Positions 18,251 to 28,082 of a stretch of DNA of 64,000 nucleotides are shown one piece after another. The translations under genes were made by a program, and so were the position numbers. Position 1 is the stretch's first letter. Each line of letters begins with the position of its first letter. The notes under the pieces are model-generated. The model had not been told where the DNA came from. It saw nothing but the letters and a program-made list of their open reading frames with translations, and did not search any database. This DNA is from Phycisphaerae bacterium (lineage in GTDB: Bacteria > Planctomycetota > Phycisphaerae > UBA1845), in the NCBI GenBank assembly GCA_029260035.1, contig JAJDEA010000130.1, positions 56,566 through 120,565 of the forward strand, in the 5' to 3' direction.

Positions 18251-19792
18251 ATGGTTCGCAGGGGCAGGTACGCAGTTGGTTTTGTCGTTTGCTTGATACT
18301 CAGCGTTGCATCCATTCGTTGCAACAACGGTTCCTCGGCTCCTCCGCTGAGCGACGGGATGGCAGATACGACAGAGCCAGGAGCAACATCCGTTGGCACC
18401 GGATCTTTGCGGGTTCTCATAACGGACAAGCCGTTTCCGATTCAATTTATAGAAAAAGCACTGGTAACCATAACGCGTGTTGAGGTCAGGCGAGATGAGT
18501 CGTCGCCCCTCGCAAGTTGTAGCCCAATTCGTTGCGTTGATGGCGCATGCATATCCGTTCCGGCTGACTGCGATGACGCCGACCCGTGTACGCTAGACGA
18601 TTGTGATCCAACGAGCGGCCTCTGCGTCAATAACGATATCGTTTGCGGTGTGGACGAGGTCTGCGTAACTGGTTCGTGTGCATCTACATGCGGGCAGGAT
18701 TCGGATTGCGACGATGGGAATGCCTGTACTACAGAGACCTGCAGCAACGGCGCGTGCCGATACTCAGATGTAACGTGCGATGACGGGGACACATGTACGA
18801 TCGATACTTGCGACTCGACGACGGGCGTCTGCTCAACCACTCCACTTGCATGTCCCGCCGGTAAGGTTTGCGCCAATGGCGAATGTGTGATCACTTGTTC
18901 CGATGCTTCCGATTGCGATGACAGCAACCTATGTACGGCTGATTCGTGCCTCAACAACGGCTGTCAAAACATTGCGGCTGATTGCGATGACAGTGATGAA
19001 TGCACACTCGATTCGTGCGATGTTTCGACCGGTGATTGCATCACTGATCCAGTTGTTTGCAGTATGGACGAAACCTGTTCTGCAGGAAGCTGTTACCCGT
19101 CTTGTGAAATTGACAGTGACTGCGAAAGCAACAATGACGAAGATGACGATGGTTCTTTTATTGTCATTTTTGAGGGCGAGGAAGCATTCAACCTACTGGA
19201 GTTGCAGAACGGCCGCACTGACCTCCTTGCGATGGCGGACGTTCCTGCCGGCCTGTATACGCAAATGCGTTTGATTGTTACTGGCGGAGAGTTGACGTTG
19301 ACAGATGGGCGCGTTTTCCCTCTGAAGGTACCAAGTGGGTCGCAAAGTGGCATCAAACTCAATTTTTCCTTTGACATTGAGAATGATGTCGAGACGACGC
19401 TCCTCTTGGACGTTGACTTGAGCAGAGCTTTTCAACCCATTCCGGGTGGTCGAATTGACGAGGTCGATGGAATACGCAACTTCAAGTTTTCGCCGTCATT
19501 AGCTATGAAGCTAATCGACTTGGTTGATGCAGGCAGCGTGAGCGGGTTGGTGACCGATCCAACCGGTATCCCACTCGAAAACGTGGTCGTCACTGCCTTT
19601 CTTGACGGCGCGGATGTCGGCAGCACTGCAACGGAAGCGGATGGAAGTTTCACACTGGTTGGCCTTCTGGCCGGTGTGTACGACATTGAGTTCTCTCTGG
19701 TCGGCTACGACGATGCCAGTGTTGTCGGGGTGGATGTGACGGCAGGTGAAACAACCGATGATGTAGACGTTGTTCTGACTCCAACTCCGTAA
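18251..19792 (+). CDS. DUF4382 lipoprotein with a large cysteine-rich insertion
   Basis: Numbered from the ATG at 18245, this is 515 residues. A signal peptide ends at Cys26 in a poor lipobox (SIRC), and the DUF4382 fold begins at residues 54-86 ([11 protein letters not shown]...[10 protein letters not shown]). A block at 92-293 then holds about 36 cysteines in repeats such as [23 protein letters not shown]4382 resumes at 302-425 ([14 protein letters not shown]), and a carboxypeptidase regulatory-like beta sandwich closes the protein (430-512). The insertion resembles the Asp/Cys-rich repeats of myxobacterial and metazoan surface proteins. The start at 18251 is chosen because GAGGAG lies 7 bases upstream of it. 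Likely exported and disulfide-rich; the ligand is unknown. Confidence 0.75.
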   Translation: MVRRGRYAVGFVVCLILSVASIRCNNGSSAPPLSDGMADTTEPGATSVGTGSLRVLITDKPFPIQFIEKALVTITRVEVRRDESSPLASCSPIRCVDGACISVPADCDDADPCTLDDCDPTSGLCVNNDIVCGVDEVCVTGSCASTCGQDSDCDDGNACTTETCSNGACRYSDVTCDDGDTCTIDTCDSTTGVCSTTPLACPAGKVCANGECVITCSDASDCDDSNLCTADSCLNNGCQNIAADCDDSDECTLDSCDVSTGDCITDPVVCSMDETCSAGSCYPSCEIDSDCESNNDEDDDGSFIVIFEGEEAFNLLELQNGRTDLLAMADVPAGLYTQMRLIVTGGELTLTDGRVFPLKVPSGSQSGIKLNFSFDIENDVETTLLLDVDLSRAFQPIPGGRIDEVDGIRNFKFSPSLAMKLIDLVDAGSVSGLVTDPTGIPLENVVVTAFLDGADVGSTATEADGSFTLVGLLAGVYDIEFSLVGYDDASVVGVDVTAGETTDDVDVVLTPTP

Positions 19793-19925
19793 CGAATTCT
19801 GTATGTCCAATGGCGCAACTGTAACGTGCCGAGCTGAAAGAACACCAAACGTCAGGGCGGCTGCGCGTACATCAAGCCGCCACACCCTTTCGAACGTTCA
19901 TGACCATCCGCAATGGTGCAGAAAT

Positions 19926-19953
19926 TTGCGGTCGCACGATAATTCTTTATAGT
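19926..19953 (+). promoter_or_regulatory. Sigma70-like promoter for cdaA-cdaR
   Basis: TTGCGG (19926-19931), a 16-base spacer and TATAGT (19948-19953), about 60 bases before the cdaA ATG. Confidence 0.5.
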
Positions 19954-20013
19954 GAAATCGCCCCATCGCAGGGCCGTGCATCTTCGGTAGGCTCAGCATC
20001 CATGTAGCGTATT

Positions 20014-20910
20014 ATGACGCTTGCCCAAATTGATCTCATTACAGGCGCTCAATCCGTCCTGGATCGGATACTGGATCGTCCATTCACCGCGCTAATCGAA
20101 TTGCTGCTAATCGCAAGCGTCATCTACACGACGCTTCGATTCTTTCAGGGAACGCGCGGTGCGAGGCTCGTTCGGGCGGTCTTCACAATCCTGGCCGTGA
20201 GCTTTGCAATCGTTTGGCTGATTGCCGAACAGATTCAGTCGGAGCGCATCAAGCTGCTTTACCCTTATTTTTTGCTCGGCGTTTTTCTGGTCTCACTCGT
20301 GGCGTTTCAAACGGAGCTGAGACGAATGCTGCTCAAGCTCGGCACTGGGGGATGGATGCGACGCTGGGTCAAACAAGGTGAACAGGTAATCGAGCCAATC
20401 GTTTCCGCAACAGAAAGGCTCTCGAAAAATAAAATTGGGGCACTCATAGCTATAGAGCAAACCGGCGAAATCGGTGCGTTTCTTGAATCGGGTGTGCGCA
20501 TTGATTCGGATTTAACGATCGAGCTGTTGGAGACGATTTTTTGGCCGGGCACGCCGTTGCACGATTTGGGTGTCATCGTCTGTCATGGGCGCTTGCTCGC
20601 GGCAGGTTGCCAGTTTCCATTGGTGGAATCCGGCGAAGTAGATCGCTCGCTGGGGAGCCGACACCGCGCCGGCATTGGAATGAGCCAGGAAACCGAGTCC
20701 GTTGTGGTAATCGTTAGTGAAGAGACGGGGACGATATCGGTAGCCATTCAAGGCCGATTGCGTCGCGGGTTAAACCCGGACTCCCTACGCGACACACTGA
20801 CAAAAGAGCTGACCGCAACACCTTCGCGAAAACGACTGCAGAAAAAAAAGTCCTCGGCCAGCGTTGAGGCGGACAAGGTATCGCACGATGGAACAACTCA
20901 AGCTGCTTAG
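20014..20910 (+). CDS. cdaA: Membrane diadenylate cyclase, CdaA type
   Basis: 298 residues with three N-terminal membrane helices and a C-terminal DAC domain (about 130-265), the layout of CdaA/DacA, which makes cyclic di-AMP from two ATP. Recognisable elements are GTPLHD, the RHR of LGSRHRAGIG (216-218) and VVIVSEETGTISVA. The family DGA motif is altered here: Asp184 is kept, but Gly-Ala is replaced by Leu-Gly (HDLGVIV). The next gene, cdaR, overlaps by 23 bases, matching the common cdaA-cdaR pair; glmM, the usual third member, is absent. Activity is likely but should not be taken for granted given the motif change. Confidence 0.9.
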   Translation: MTLAQIDLITGAQSVLDRILDRPFTALIELLLIASVIYTTLRFFQGTRGARLVRAVFTILAVSFAIVWLIAEQIQSERIKLLYPYFLLGVFLVSLVAFQTELRRMLLKLGTGGWMRRWVKQGEQVIEPIVSATERLSKNKIGALIAIEQTGEIGAFLESGVRIDSDLTIELLETIFWPGTPLHDLGVIVCHGRLLAAGCQFPLVESGEVDRSLGSRHRAGIGMSQETESVVVIVSEETGTISVAIQGRLRRGLNPDSLRDTLTKELTATPSRKRLQKKKSSASVEADKVSHDGTTQAA

Positions 20911-21916
20911 CATGACGGCTGTTATCACGCTCATCGTTTGGGCGAGCGCGGATAGGCTCGTCAACGATATCGCTACCGTCAGACTGACGATCGAGCCAAT
21001 GCCATCAACAGAAGTAGACACGATCGTCGAACCAGACATGGAAGAAACGCCGGATCGATACGAACTTCAGATATCCGGCCCACGGAAGACTTTGAAATCG
21101 CTTAGAGACCGCGAGCCGTTAAACCTTCGCCTTCCGATCAGTGAGACATCCATCGGACCCGTATCGGTAGCCCTCAGTCAGGACGGGTTGAAACGTGCCA
21201 TAATTAACCAATGGCCGGAGTTACACGGCCTGGCTGTTCTCTCTGTGAAGCCAAGAACGTTGCCCGTGATTGTCGATCGAATGGTCTCGGCGGAGTTCGA
21301 CGTTTCGATGGCCAATCTGACTTTGGCCTACGATGATGAGCCTCAATTGCAGCGAACGAGCACCACCGCACGACTTCGAGAAAGCCTGTTAGCGTCGATG
21401 GTTTCAGGCGGACAACGCCCCGAGATTGACATCAGCCGGGAAGTCGAGCGAATTGTTCAAACCAAGCCCGCCGGAGAAAGTTCTATGTTTCCTGTGACGC
21501 TTGACCTCACACGCTTTGGGCCTGGAGCGTCGTTGGACCCGGCATCCATCGACGTAACGGCGACACTCAAAACACAGCGTTCGACTGCGGAGATTTCGAC
21601 AGTGCCCATTAAGCCGGTCGTCAGCTTTGCCAATTTGGGGAAATCGTTTGAGGCGGTAGGACGTGATGGCACACCTTTGACCCTTGTCACACAAACGGTG
21701 CGCATTACCGGGCCAACCGATGAGGTGATGAAACTCGTACGAGGAGAGACGCGCGCATACGGGCTAATTCAATTCAAGGAGGCAGACCTCAGACAAGCGA
21801 ATGTCATCAAAGCCTGGACGCCCGAATTCCATTTGCCCGCAGGCATCGAACTTGCCGAATCGCCCAGGCAAATCGAATTTCGCCTGGTCGAAAGACCATC
21901 CAGCCCAGCAGAGTAA
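20888..21916 (+). CDS. cdaR: YbbR-domain protein, CdaR-like
   Basis: A short N-terminal membrane anchor (LLSMTAVITLIVWASADRLV) is followed by about 320 extracytoplasmic residues of tandem YbbR-like beta domains, with segments such as VSAEFDVSMANL and ITGPTDEVMKLV. CdaR proteins bind and modulate the membrane diadenylate cyclase CdaA. The ATG at 20888 lies inside the 3' end of cdaA, 23 bases before its stop, with AAGG about 9 bases upstream, so the two are probably translated together. YbbR repeats are poorly conserved in sequence; the assignment rests on the anchor, length, low-similarity repeats and gene order. Confidence 0.82.
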   Translation: MEQLKLLSMTAVITLIVWASADRLVNDIATVRLTIEPMPSTEVDTIVEPDMEETPDRYELQISGPRKTLKSLRDREPLNLRLPISETSIGPVSVALSQDGLKRAIINQWPELHGLAVLSVKPRTLPVIVDRMVSAEFDVSMANLTLAYDDEPQLQRTSTTARLRESLLASMVSGGQRPEIDISREVERIVQTKPAGESSMFPVTLDLTRFGPGASLDPASIDVTATLKTQRSTAEISTVPIKPVVSFANLGKSFEAVGRDGTPLTLVTQTVRITGPTDEVMKLVRGETRAYGLIQFKEADLRQANVIKAWTPEFHLPAGIELAESPRQIEFRLVERPSSPAE

Positions 21917-21998
21917 TGTCCGTACACCCAGAATGGCCACTGCACGCAATCGCTTGACCGGCAACTCCTAAAATCGCAACCTCATTCTTAAGCAAACT

Positions 21999-22589
21999 CT
22001 ATATGCTCTCGATGAAGAGCGACTTCTTGCGCATAGCCCGCATTTGCGTTCGGATGGACTCCGCAACTCTGTCCGGATCGCAGATACCCTCGATTCGGAC
22101 CTGCTGTTCCGTTGAATCTGTGGAGACAACTTCAATCGAGCCTAAACCGAAGGTGCGATCAAGAATGCTTTTGTGAATTCTAACGTCGTCTACGCGAATC
22201 AATTCGGTCTGATCAATCGTCTGACTGAGAATCCCCCGTTCGATGAACAACCTTTGGGTTGTCACTCGGAAACGCTGCGAGAATACTTTGTAGGCTACGC
22301 CTCCAAGAATCACGCCGCTCGACAGCCCGCCAACGACCAACACTATCCAAAACGCCGTCCAGCCGGTAAGCCAATCCATTCTCGGAGTTGCCCAAATGAT
22401 CCCGGCTAAAAGAAAAACCAGAAAACCACCCAAAGCGGCAATCCGGCCTGCAAAATGTTTCCAATGCGTCCTGCCGATCCACAGGTCAGACTCTTCGCTT
22501 GTGTTTTCAATGGGCACCGGCTGGCTGGCCGGTTCGTGGCCTTGCGTCTCTGCAACTTCCTCGTCAACATTCTGTCTGTCATCACTCAT
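21999..22589 (-). CDS. Bacterial PH domain membrane protein
   Basis: About 196 residues: an acidic, disordered N-terminus (1-45), two membrane helices (about 55-110) and a PH-like domain (about 115-190) of the YdbS/bPH2 type, marked by YKVFSQRFRVTTQRLFIERGIL and LDRTFGLGSIEVVSTD. Such proteins are inner-membrane anchored, with the PH domain in the cytoplasm; the biochemical role is not known. The ATG at 22589 is chosen because AGGAG lies about 8 bases upstream on the minus strand, so the 12 extra in-frame residues upstream are unlikely. It is convergent with cdaR. Confidence 0.85.
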   Translation of the reverse strand: MSDDRQNVDEEVAETQGHEPASQPVPIENTSEESDLWIGRTHWKHFAGRIAALGGFLVFLLAGIIWATPRMDWLTGWTAFWIVLVVGGLSSGVILGGVAYKVFSQRFRVTTQRLFIERGILSQTIDQTELIRVDDVRIHKSILDRTFGLGSIEVVSTDSTEQQVRIEGICDPDRVAESIRTQMRAMRKKSLFIESI

Positions 22590-22717
22590 CCGAGGTTCTC
22601 CTCGCCTGGTAGTGTGAGTCTTCAAGCCAAAGTGTAATCATAAATCCTCTATTACGATACTTGCACGTTTGTCGATTTTGCCGATAAGCTGAACGCTCGC
22701 CAACGTAAAGTCGGGAT

Positions 22718-23260
22718 ATGGAGGATGGTTCTGTTGGGTGGAACGCCACTTCGGCAAACGGCCCGGAACCACTTGACGGCGTTCCACCCAATACTAGACT
22801 TTTCTGGGTTCTGCCTGGACAAAAAGGCCGAATGGTGGGCGTCTTGGAAGCTGGAAACTTAGACGCATTGTCATATCGCTTTGGCGCGAGAAGGGTTATG
22901 TCAGACAAATGGATCATCGTTGAAGACTCCGCTGTCTTCAAAGAAAAATCGAGTTGCGGTATTACAAAGTCCAACGCTATGTTGGATGAAACAGAAGCCG
23001 AGCCATCAAAGTTATCGCTGGACGTTTGCGATTGGCCACCAGTTTCTGGAGACGTCACGTCTCTGTCGTTGGGAACAAAATCGAAGGCTCAAAAGCGTGA
23101 TGAATTTGATCTCATGTCGATCGAAATCAAAGGCGAGTTGGATCCGGAAGATCTGGACGATGATGATGACGATGACTTCGACAGCGATGACGACTTCCCC
23201 TCTCACGATGACGACGACTTTGACGACGATGATTTTGAAGATGACGACGACGATGACTAA
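22718..23260 (+). CDS. Hypothetical protein with poly-aspartate tail
   Basis: 180 residues, no recognised domain. The first 130 are mixed and soluble, with two cysteines. The last 35 or so (from about 146) are nearly all Asp with a few Phe, Glu and Ser, ending in a run of Asp at the stop. The tail could bind calcium or other cations or contact basic proteins or nucleic acid. The upstream start is uncertain; an internal ATG at 23114 would give a 48-residue acidic peptide, and small acidic proteins of that kind occur in planctomycetes. The Asp codons are a GAT/GAC mixture, which argues that the protein, not just the DNA repeat, is maintained. Confidence 0.5.
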   Translation: MEDGSVGWNATSANGPEPLDGVPPNTRLFWVLPGQKGRMVGVLEAGNLDALSYRFGARRVMSDKWIIVEDSAVFKEKSSCGITKSNAMLDETEAEPSKLSLDVCDWPPVSGDVTSLSLGTKSKAQKRDEFDLMSIEIKGELDPEDLDDDDDDDFDSDDDFPSHDDDDFDDDDFEDDDDDD

Positions 23261-23290
23261 CCGAAAACGCCTTTACTACGACTCATAACA

Positions 23291-23311
23291 CGATGCGCCA
23301 TCGGTGCGTCG
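23291..23311 (+). other. Hairpin after the poly-Asp gene
   Basis: CGATGCGCC and GGTGCGTCG form a 9-bp stem (two G-U pairs) around ATC, 30 bases past the stop. No T-run follows, so it may be an RNA stability element instead of an intrinsic terminator. Confidence 0.3.
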
Positions 23312-23448
23312 AACACCAAAATAACCTCAGCATCATGCCCCACCGATAATATAGCTTCCAAAGCCGATTCATTTGTGTCTTTGTCGGACCAAGAAGACCT
23401 GATTGCAAACGTAATTAAGCGCGTCGAGCGTTTGTCCGATGCAGGGGT

Positions 23449-23793
23449 ATGTCAGATGAACGAACCAACGAAGACCGACGAAGCGACGGGCGCAGAGAAA
23501 GCGTAACGGATCGCCGAGCCGGCATGGATCGACGACGCGGTCCCGGCAGGCGCCGTGGGGAAGTACGCAAAGCGGCTGAAGAAGGCGAAATCAGCGGCGA
23601 GCTTCTCGAGTTCATCATGGCGGTTGACGAATACAAAAAGATCAACGAAAGACCGTTTCCATCATGGTCGGAAGTCTTCGAGATCGTTCAATACCTTGGC
23701 TACCGCAAGGTGGCTCCTCAGGCAGAGCACATCAACACAGCGAGCGGTTCGGAGGTTCTTGAATCCACCGCCGGAACCGCAGCTGGAACGTAG
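23449..23793 (+). CDS. Small Arg-rich N-terminus protein of unknown function
   Basis: 114 residues. The first 38 are strongly basic and disordered (RRSDGRRESVTDRRAGMDRR, then RGPGRRRGEVRK). A conserved-looking helical domain follows, with GELLEFIMAVDEYKKINERP and FPSWSEVFEIVQYLGYRKV. I have seen this pairing of an Arg-rich leader with an F-I-M-A-x-DEYK domain in planctomycete proteins of unknown role. The helical part resembles a small winged-helix or HTH module, so nucleic acid binding is a guess supported only by charge. Start ATG at 23449. It sits alone between the poly-Asp gene and the convergent metal operon. Confidence 0.68.
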   Translation: MSDERTNEDRRSDGRRESVTDRRAGMDRRRGPGRRRGEVRKAAEEGEISGELLEFIMAVDEYKKINERPFPSWSEVFEIVQYLGYRKVAPQAEHINTASGSEVLESTAGTAAGT

Positions 23794-23895
23794 GGGCAAA
23801 TACCAATCACCAGTAGCGCTCGAATCTAAGATTCTCCCTGCAAGCTCCCACGAAAACGAAACACCATCTTCATAATGCTGAAGGAAATTCGTGCG

Positions 23896-26082
23896 CTATC
23901 TTCGTACGCCAGCTTCGACCGAAACACTATTCCGCATAGGCTGAAACTGTGCGTAAGCCATCGATCGCCACAGCCACTCGACCGGACCAAAGCGATAATA
24001 TCGAAGCCATAACGGCGAACAGACCAACTGAAAAATCCAGATCGAAATGGAAACCAGCAGCTGTTCCACGCGGTCCAATCGACCGATCATGCCAAAGCCA
24101 TCGCCGTAAAAAATCAAACTGCAAAAGACAGTGTGCATCAAGTAGTTCGTAAGCGACATTCTCCCGACGCTCGCCAGACCTGAAGCGAGCCAATTCTGCG
24201 TGCCCTTCCTGCAAAGAAGCATCACAACAGCAATCCAAGCTAACGCCATAATCGGCGATGCCAACTCGCCGGGAAGCCTACCCAGAAAGAAGGAAAACTC
24301 AGGCCGCCAATCTTGCTGAAAATTGATATAGAACCCAAGCGTTAAAAGTGCCGTACCCGCGACAGACGCGAACACTAATAGGCGGACATAACTGCCCCTG
24401 GCGCGCTCCCCAGTCATGTAGCCCAGCCTATACAGCCCCATACCGACAAGCATCATTCCAGCCGCCACCCACCCCATCGCCATTACAAAAACGAGTGTCT
24501 GCTCAGTCATCGCGACGCCTGCCCGACTGGGCATTTGCTGTATCCAGGAACCGCGATAAGTTTCGTAATACTCCAGAATCGCTTCGATGCTCGGATTAAA
24601 CGATGCAACAATGCTCGTTTGGAGGCTTTCCGGGAAAAAAGGGAATGCGAAATGGCCTGCAACAATAAACAACATCGGAACCGCATAGAAACCAAACCCA
24701 ATCCACAAGAGTTGAATCGCGCGAAGCCTGCGAAACCAGAATACCAATAAGCCGCAAATGGCGTATGTGAACAGAATATCGCCTGGCCAAAGGACATATG
24801 CGTGAATGAGGCCGATCAACATGAGGGCAGTCATTCGTTGGAGTTGAATCGGAATCGCACTCCGTCTTGACTCATCGAAGCGATCAGTGACCATCAGTAT
24901 GCCTGCCCCGAAAAGCATGCTAAAAAGCATGAGGTCCTTTCGCCCAAAAAGCGTGTTCAGTGCAACCCAAACACCAACGTTTAACGAATCCGTCCACTCG
25001 CACGCATATGGATTCAAGACCGCAGCATCGTGGAGCGCAAACATCTGCATGTTCAGCGGGAGAATTCCGCAAATCGCCAGCCCGCGAAGCACATCGATCG
25101 CCTGGATTCGGCTGCTTTGCGGGCCGATCGCTGGACGGAATAAAGAGGACGTCGATCCAACCAGCGCGTTTGCTGGTTTTCCTACGACGGCGTCTTCGTC
25201 TCGATCTAACAAACTAGGCTTTGGATGATGTTGCTGAAGCAGTCGCCAAAGAGCCGTCGTGGAGCAGGCAAGCAGGAGGGTCATGGCCAAGCCCGCCATC
25301 GGTCCTTGCGAGCCACCGGTCCAGACAGATTGCATCATATCGGTTTTGAATAGGCTCGCTCCCGCTACGCGTCCTCCAATCGGCATGCCGAACACAAACC
25401 CAAGCGCGTAGTTCCATGCGAAATGTACGCCAACGCCAAGCCAAAGGCTGCGCGTTCGCAGAAAACACACTACGAAAAGCAGGTGAGCGAGGAACGTATT
25501 GACAGCCGCGATTGGCGTCAGCGAATTCGTTTGTAATGCCTGGATGAAGACATAACCTATTCCCGTAATTAGGATTGCTGGCAGCTGGTTCCAGCGTGCG
25601 AGTATCTGGAACACATACCCACGAAACAACGTCTCCAGATAAAGGGCAACCGCGAGCGAAAAGACTCCGCCTGCAACCAGCTTCGGCGTAGCCTGCGTGA
25701 TCGATTTATTGGCCGTCCATGAAGCAAGACCAGCCGCCACGAAGACTGCCCAGACCAGCGAGACCAGGAATACGCCGAGGAACAAACCTAGCAGCAAATG
25801 TCGAAACCAAGGGCGGTCGAATCCGATGCCCAACGCTCGAATAGGTTTATGATCCAAGTAGCGGAGAAACAAAGCTGTGGTCGCGAGCACGAGCATCGCG
25901 CTGAGGACCGGCTCCAACAGCGTAGGACTGACTCGTACCACCGATGCGAGAATAATCGCTAAGACAGGTGTTGCGAAATGACCTGCCAGCAACACCAAAG
26001 CGTACGCCACCGTTTTCCAAAACAAAGCAAGCTGAAACGTGCGGCGATCAGACGTGGGAGATTGGTCTATTTCTGAACTCAT
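23896..26082 (-). CDS. CPBP (Abi)-like membrane domain fused to DUF418
   Basis: 728 residues, many membrane helices. Residues about 20-235 form a CPBP/CAAX-protease-like domain; residues from about 325 ([20 protein letters not shown]) to the end form a YeiB-like DUF418 domain. In the CPBP part the EExxxR motif reads LETLFR: Glu150 and Arg154 are kept but the first Glu, catalytic in Rce1-type enzymes, is Leu149. The FxxxH motif reads FIQAL (179-183), so the His is lost. HxxxN is intact (His220, Asn224). It is therefore probably not an active protease. The ATG at 26082 overlaps the preceding ATPase stop as ATGA, which sets the start and implies coupling. Substrate and role unknown. Confidence 0.85.
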   Translation of the reverse strand: MSSEIDQSPTSDRRTFQLALFWKTVAYALVLLAGHFATPVLAIILASVVRVSPTLLEPVLSAMLVLATTALFLRYLDHKPIRALGIGFDRPWFRHLLLGLFLGVFLVSLVWAVFVAAGLASWTANKSITQATPKLVAGGVFSLAVALYLETLFRGYVFQILARWNQLPAILITGIGYVFIQALQTNSLTPIAAVNTFLAHLLFVVCFLRTRSLWLGVGVHFAWNYALGFVFGMPIGGRVAGASLFKTDMMQSVWTGGSQGPMAGLAMTLLLACSTTALWRLLQQHHPKPSLLDRDEDAVVGKPANALVGSTSSLFRPAIGPQSSRIQAIDVLRGLAICGILPLNMQMFALHDAAVLNPYACEWTDSLNVGVWVALNTLFGRKDLMLFSMLFGAGILMVTDRFDESRRSAIPIQLQRMTALMLIGLIHAYVLWPGDILFTYAICGLLVFWFRRLRAIQLLWIGFGFYAVPMLFIVAGHFAFPFFPESLQTSIVASFNPSIEAILEYYETYRGSWIQQMPSRAGVAMTEQTLVFVMAMGWVAAGMMLVGMGLYRLGYMTGERARGSYVRLLVFASVAGTALLTLGFYINFQQDWRPEFSFFLGRLPGELASPIMALAWIAVVMLLCRKGTQNWLASGLASVGRMSLTNYLMHTVFCSLIFYGDGFGMIGRLDRVEQLLVSISIWIFQLVCSPLWLRYYRFGPVEWLWRSMAYAQFQPMRNSVSVEAGVRR

Positions 26083-28082
26083 TCGCTTTGGCACGATCGT
26101 AAAAGGCGCAAAGCATTCAAGGCAACCGCAACAGTACTCCCCTCATGACCGATCACCGCCAACGGCAGCGGAATCCCGGCTGACACGGAAAAGACGCTCA
26201 AGACACCGATCACCGCAAGGGCAAACGTCAAATTTTGCCGAACAATTCCGGCTGTGCGCTTGGCGTGTTCGTGAAGCCACACGACCATTTCAATGTCGTC
26301 CTTCATCACAACGATGTCGGCGGCTTCCATCGCAACATCCACCCCCATCGCCCCCATCGCAACACCCACGTCGGCATGAGCCAGTGCAGGAGCATCATTA
26401 ATCCCATCTCCCACCAGCACAAGCGATCCATCGCGAGGCCGAAGCTGTTTCGCCCACGTCACCTTTTCGTGTGGTGCGAGCGACGCATGAAACTCGTCCA
26501 ACCCGACTTGCGACGCCATGTGCTCCGCGCTGGCCTCGTGATCGCCTGTCAACATTTCGATCCGATCAACACCTTGCTTACGCAATCGTGCGACACATCG
26601 AGCGGAACCTTCACGGACTGTGTCACGAAATGCGAATAAACCAACATCATCGTTGATACAAACAGCCGAGACAGTCATCCCCTCTCGTCGGAGCGATTCG
26701 ATGTGACTCACGATGTCAGCATCAAGCTTCAGAGCAGCTTTTTCTTCAAAGCGTTCGACACGCCCTACCCACACCCTTTTTTCTTCGACGACTCCTTCAA
26801 CCCCAACCCCAGGATGGGCGACGCACTGCTTTGCATGTGGCACGTCAAGTTGGCGTTTCTTGATCTCGTTCATGACTGCTATAGCGAGCGGATGCGTACT
26901 GGATTCTTCCACGGAACCAGCTAGTCGCAGTGTTTCCAACTCGCTGAATCCTTTCGCTGGCAAAACCTCGACAAGCTTGACTTGGCCAGTCGTCAAGGTG
27001 CCGGTCTTGTCAAAGGCGAAAACGGTCGAACGCGCCACGGCTTCCAGATGCGCACCTCCCTTAATGAGAACACCCCGCTTGGCTGCTGATGCAATTGCAG
27101 CCAGATAGGCTACCGGCGTCGCGATGATGAGGGCGCATGGGCTTGCAACAATCAATAGCGCGATGCCTCGATGAAGCGACTCGTCGCGGCCCAATCCAAA
27201 CACGAAAAAACATGCAAGCGAAACACTCAACGCGGCGCAGATCACGATAACGGAATAAGTCGGCCCGATTCGATCCACGAGTCGCTGCGCGCTGGCGGGA
27301 TGCTGTCGGGAGTCCGTCACAAGCTGAACAATTTTGGCCAGCGTTGTATCCTTCGCGAGTTTTGAAACGCAAATCGTCAGCCGACCGTTTAGGTTCTGCG
27401 TTCCCGCGAAAACCGCATCGCCCGCGCCGCACTCTCTAGGCAACGATTCGCCCGTAATCGCTGACTCATCGACCGAGGAAGCACCTTCTTCAATGACGCC
27501 ATCAATGGGAATTTTTTCTCCAGGCCGAACCAGCACATTCGCACCTATCGTCACTTGCCGAAGTGGTATGGTGTAAACCTTGTCGTTCTCCAGTATGTTC
27601 GCTTCCGTCGGCGAAAGCTGCTGCATAGCGACGATCGCCGATTGAGTTTTTCGCAGAGAGAAACCCTCAAGCGCCTCTGACAAAGAAAACAAAAAGAGCA
27701 AAAGCGCCCCTTCGAAAGGGCTACCAATGTATGCAGCCAAGCATGCGCCGAGTAACATCAGTGCATCGATGTCTATTCGCAGCGCGCTAATTTTTCCCCA
27801 AATCTTGGAAACCGCCGGCACGCCTGCGATGGAAAACGCCAGGAGAATGAACAGATTTCGTAGTGAAGCCGACCCATCTGCCAGATCGATTCCCCATGCG
27901 GCTGCAAGGAAAATCCCCGATGAACCAGCAACGATCAAGCCAATACGGTGAGCAATCCACTGCGCATTGCGCGTATAAAAAACACTCGTCCCGGACTCGA
28001 CGTCAATCACGGACGCGTCGGAAAGGACTGGGTTGAATACCTCTCGCGTTGGTTCAAAGACAGGTTGATGGTGTGAATTCAT
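26079..28082 (-). CDS. P1B-4 type heavy-metal P-type ATPase
   Basis: About 667 residues with all P-type ATPase motifs: TGES (210-213), DKTGT with the phosphorylated Asp (358-362), HP in STHPLAI, and [10 protein letters not shown]. The metal site in the membrane is SPC (314-316), and the last helix has HEGST (646-650). SPC together with HEGxT defines subgroup P1B-4, whose characterised members export Fe2+, Co2+ or Zn2+. As usual for the group, there is no N-terminal HMA metal-binding domain and only about six helices. The ATG at 28082 overlaps the stop of the VIT/CCC1 gene as ATGA; upstream in-frame residues belong to that gene's territory. The partner makes Fe2+ (or Mn2+) the best substrate guess. 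Confidence 0.93.
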   Translation of the reverse strand: MNSHHQPVFEPTREVFNPVLSDASVIDVESGTSVFYTRNAQWIAHRIGLIVAGSSGIFLAAAWGIDLADGSASLRNLFILLAFSIAGVPAVSKIWGKISALRIDIDALMLLGACLAAYIGSPFEGALLLFLFSLSEALEGFSLRKTQSAIVAMQQLSPTEANILENDKVYTIPLRQVTIGANVLVRPGEKIPIDGVIEEGASSVDESAITGESLPRECGAGDAVFAGTQNLNGRLTICVSKLAKDTTLAKIVQLVTDSRQHPASAQRLVDRIGPTYSVIVICAALSVSLACFFVFGLGRDESLHRGIALLIVASPCALIIATPVAYLAAIASAAKRGVLIKGGAHLEAVARSTVFAFDKTGTLTTGQVKLVEVLPAKGFSELETLRLAGSVEESSTHPLAIAVMNEIKKRQLDVPHAKQCVAHPGVGVEGVVEEKRVWVGRVERFEEKAALKLDADIVSHIESLRREGMTVSAVCINDDVGLFAFRDTVREGSARCVARLRKQGVDRIEMLTGDHEASAEHMASQVGLDEFHASLAPHEKVTWAKQLRPRDGSLVLVGDGINDAPALAHADVGVAMGAMGVDVAMEAADIVVMKDDIEMVVWLHEHAKRTAGIVRQNLTFALAVIGVLSVFSVSAGIPLPLAVIGHEGSTVAVALNALRLLRSCQSE

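Noticed and set aside
22582..23058. 158-codon open frame on the minus strand over the poly-Asp gene
   Set aside because: It overlaps both the poly-Asp gene and the start of the PH-domain gene, and it lacks the Asp-tail logic seen on the plus strand.
23150..23260. Poly-GAT/GAC region as a simple DNA repeat
   Set aside because: The codons alternate irregularly and keep one reading frame, with Phe and Ser interspersed, so it was read as a protein tail.
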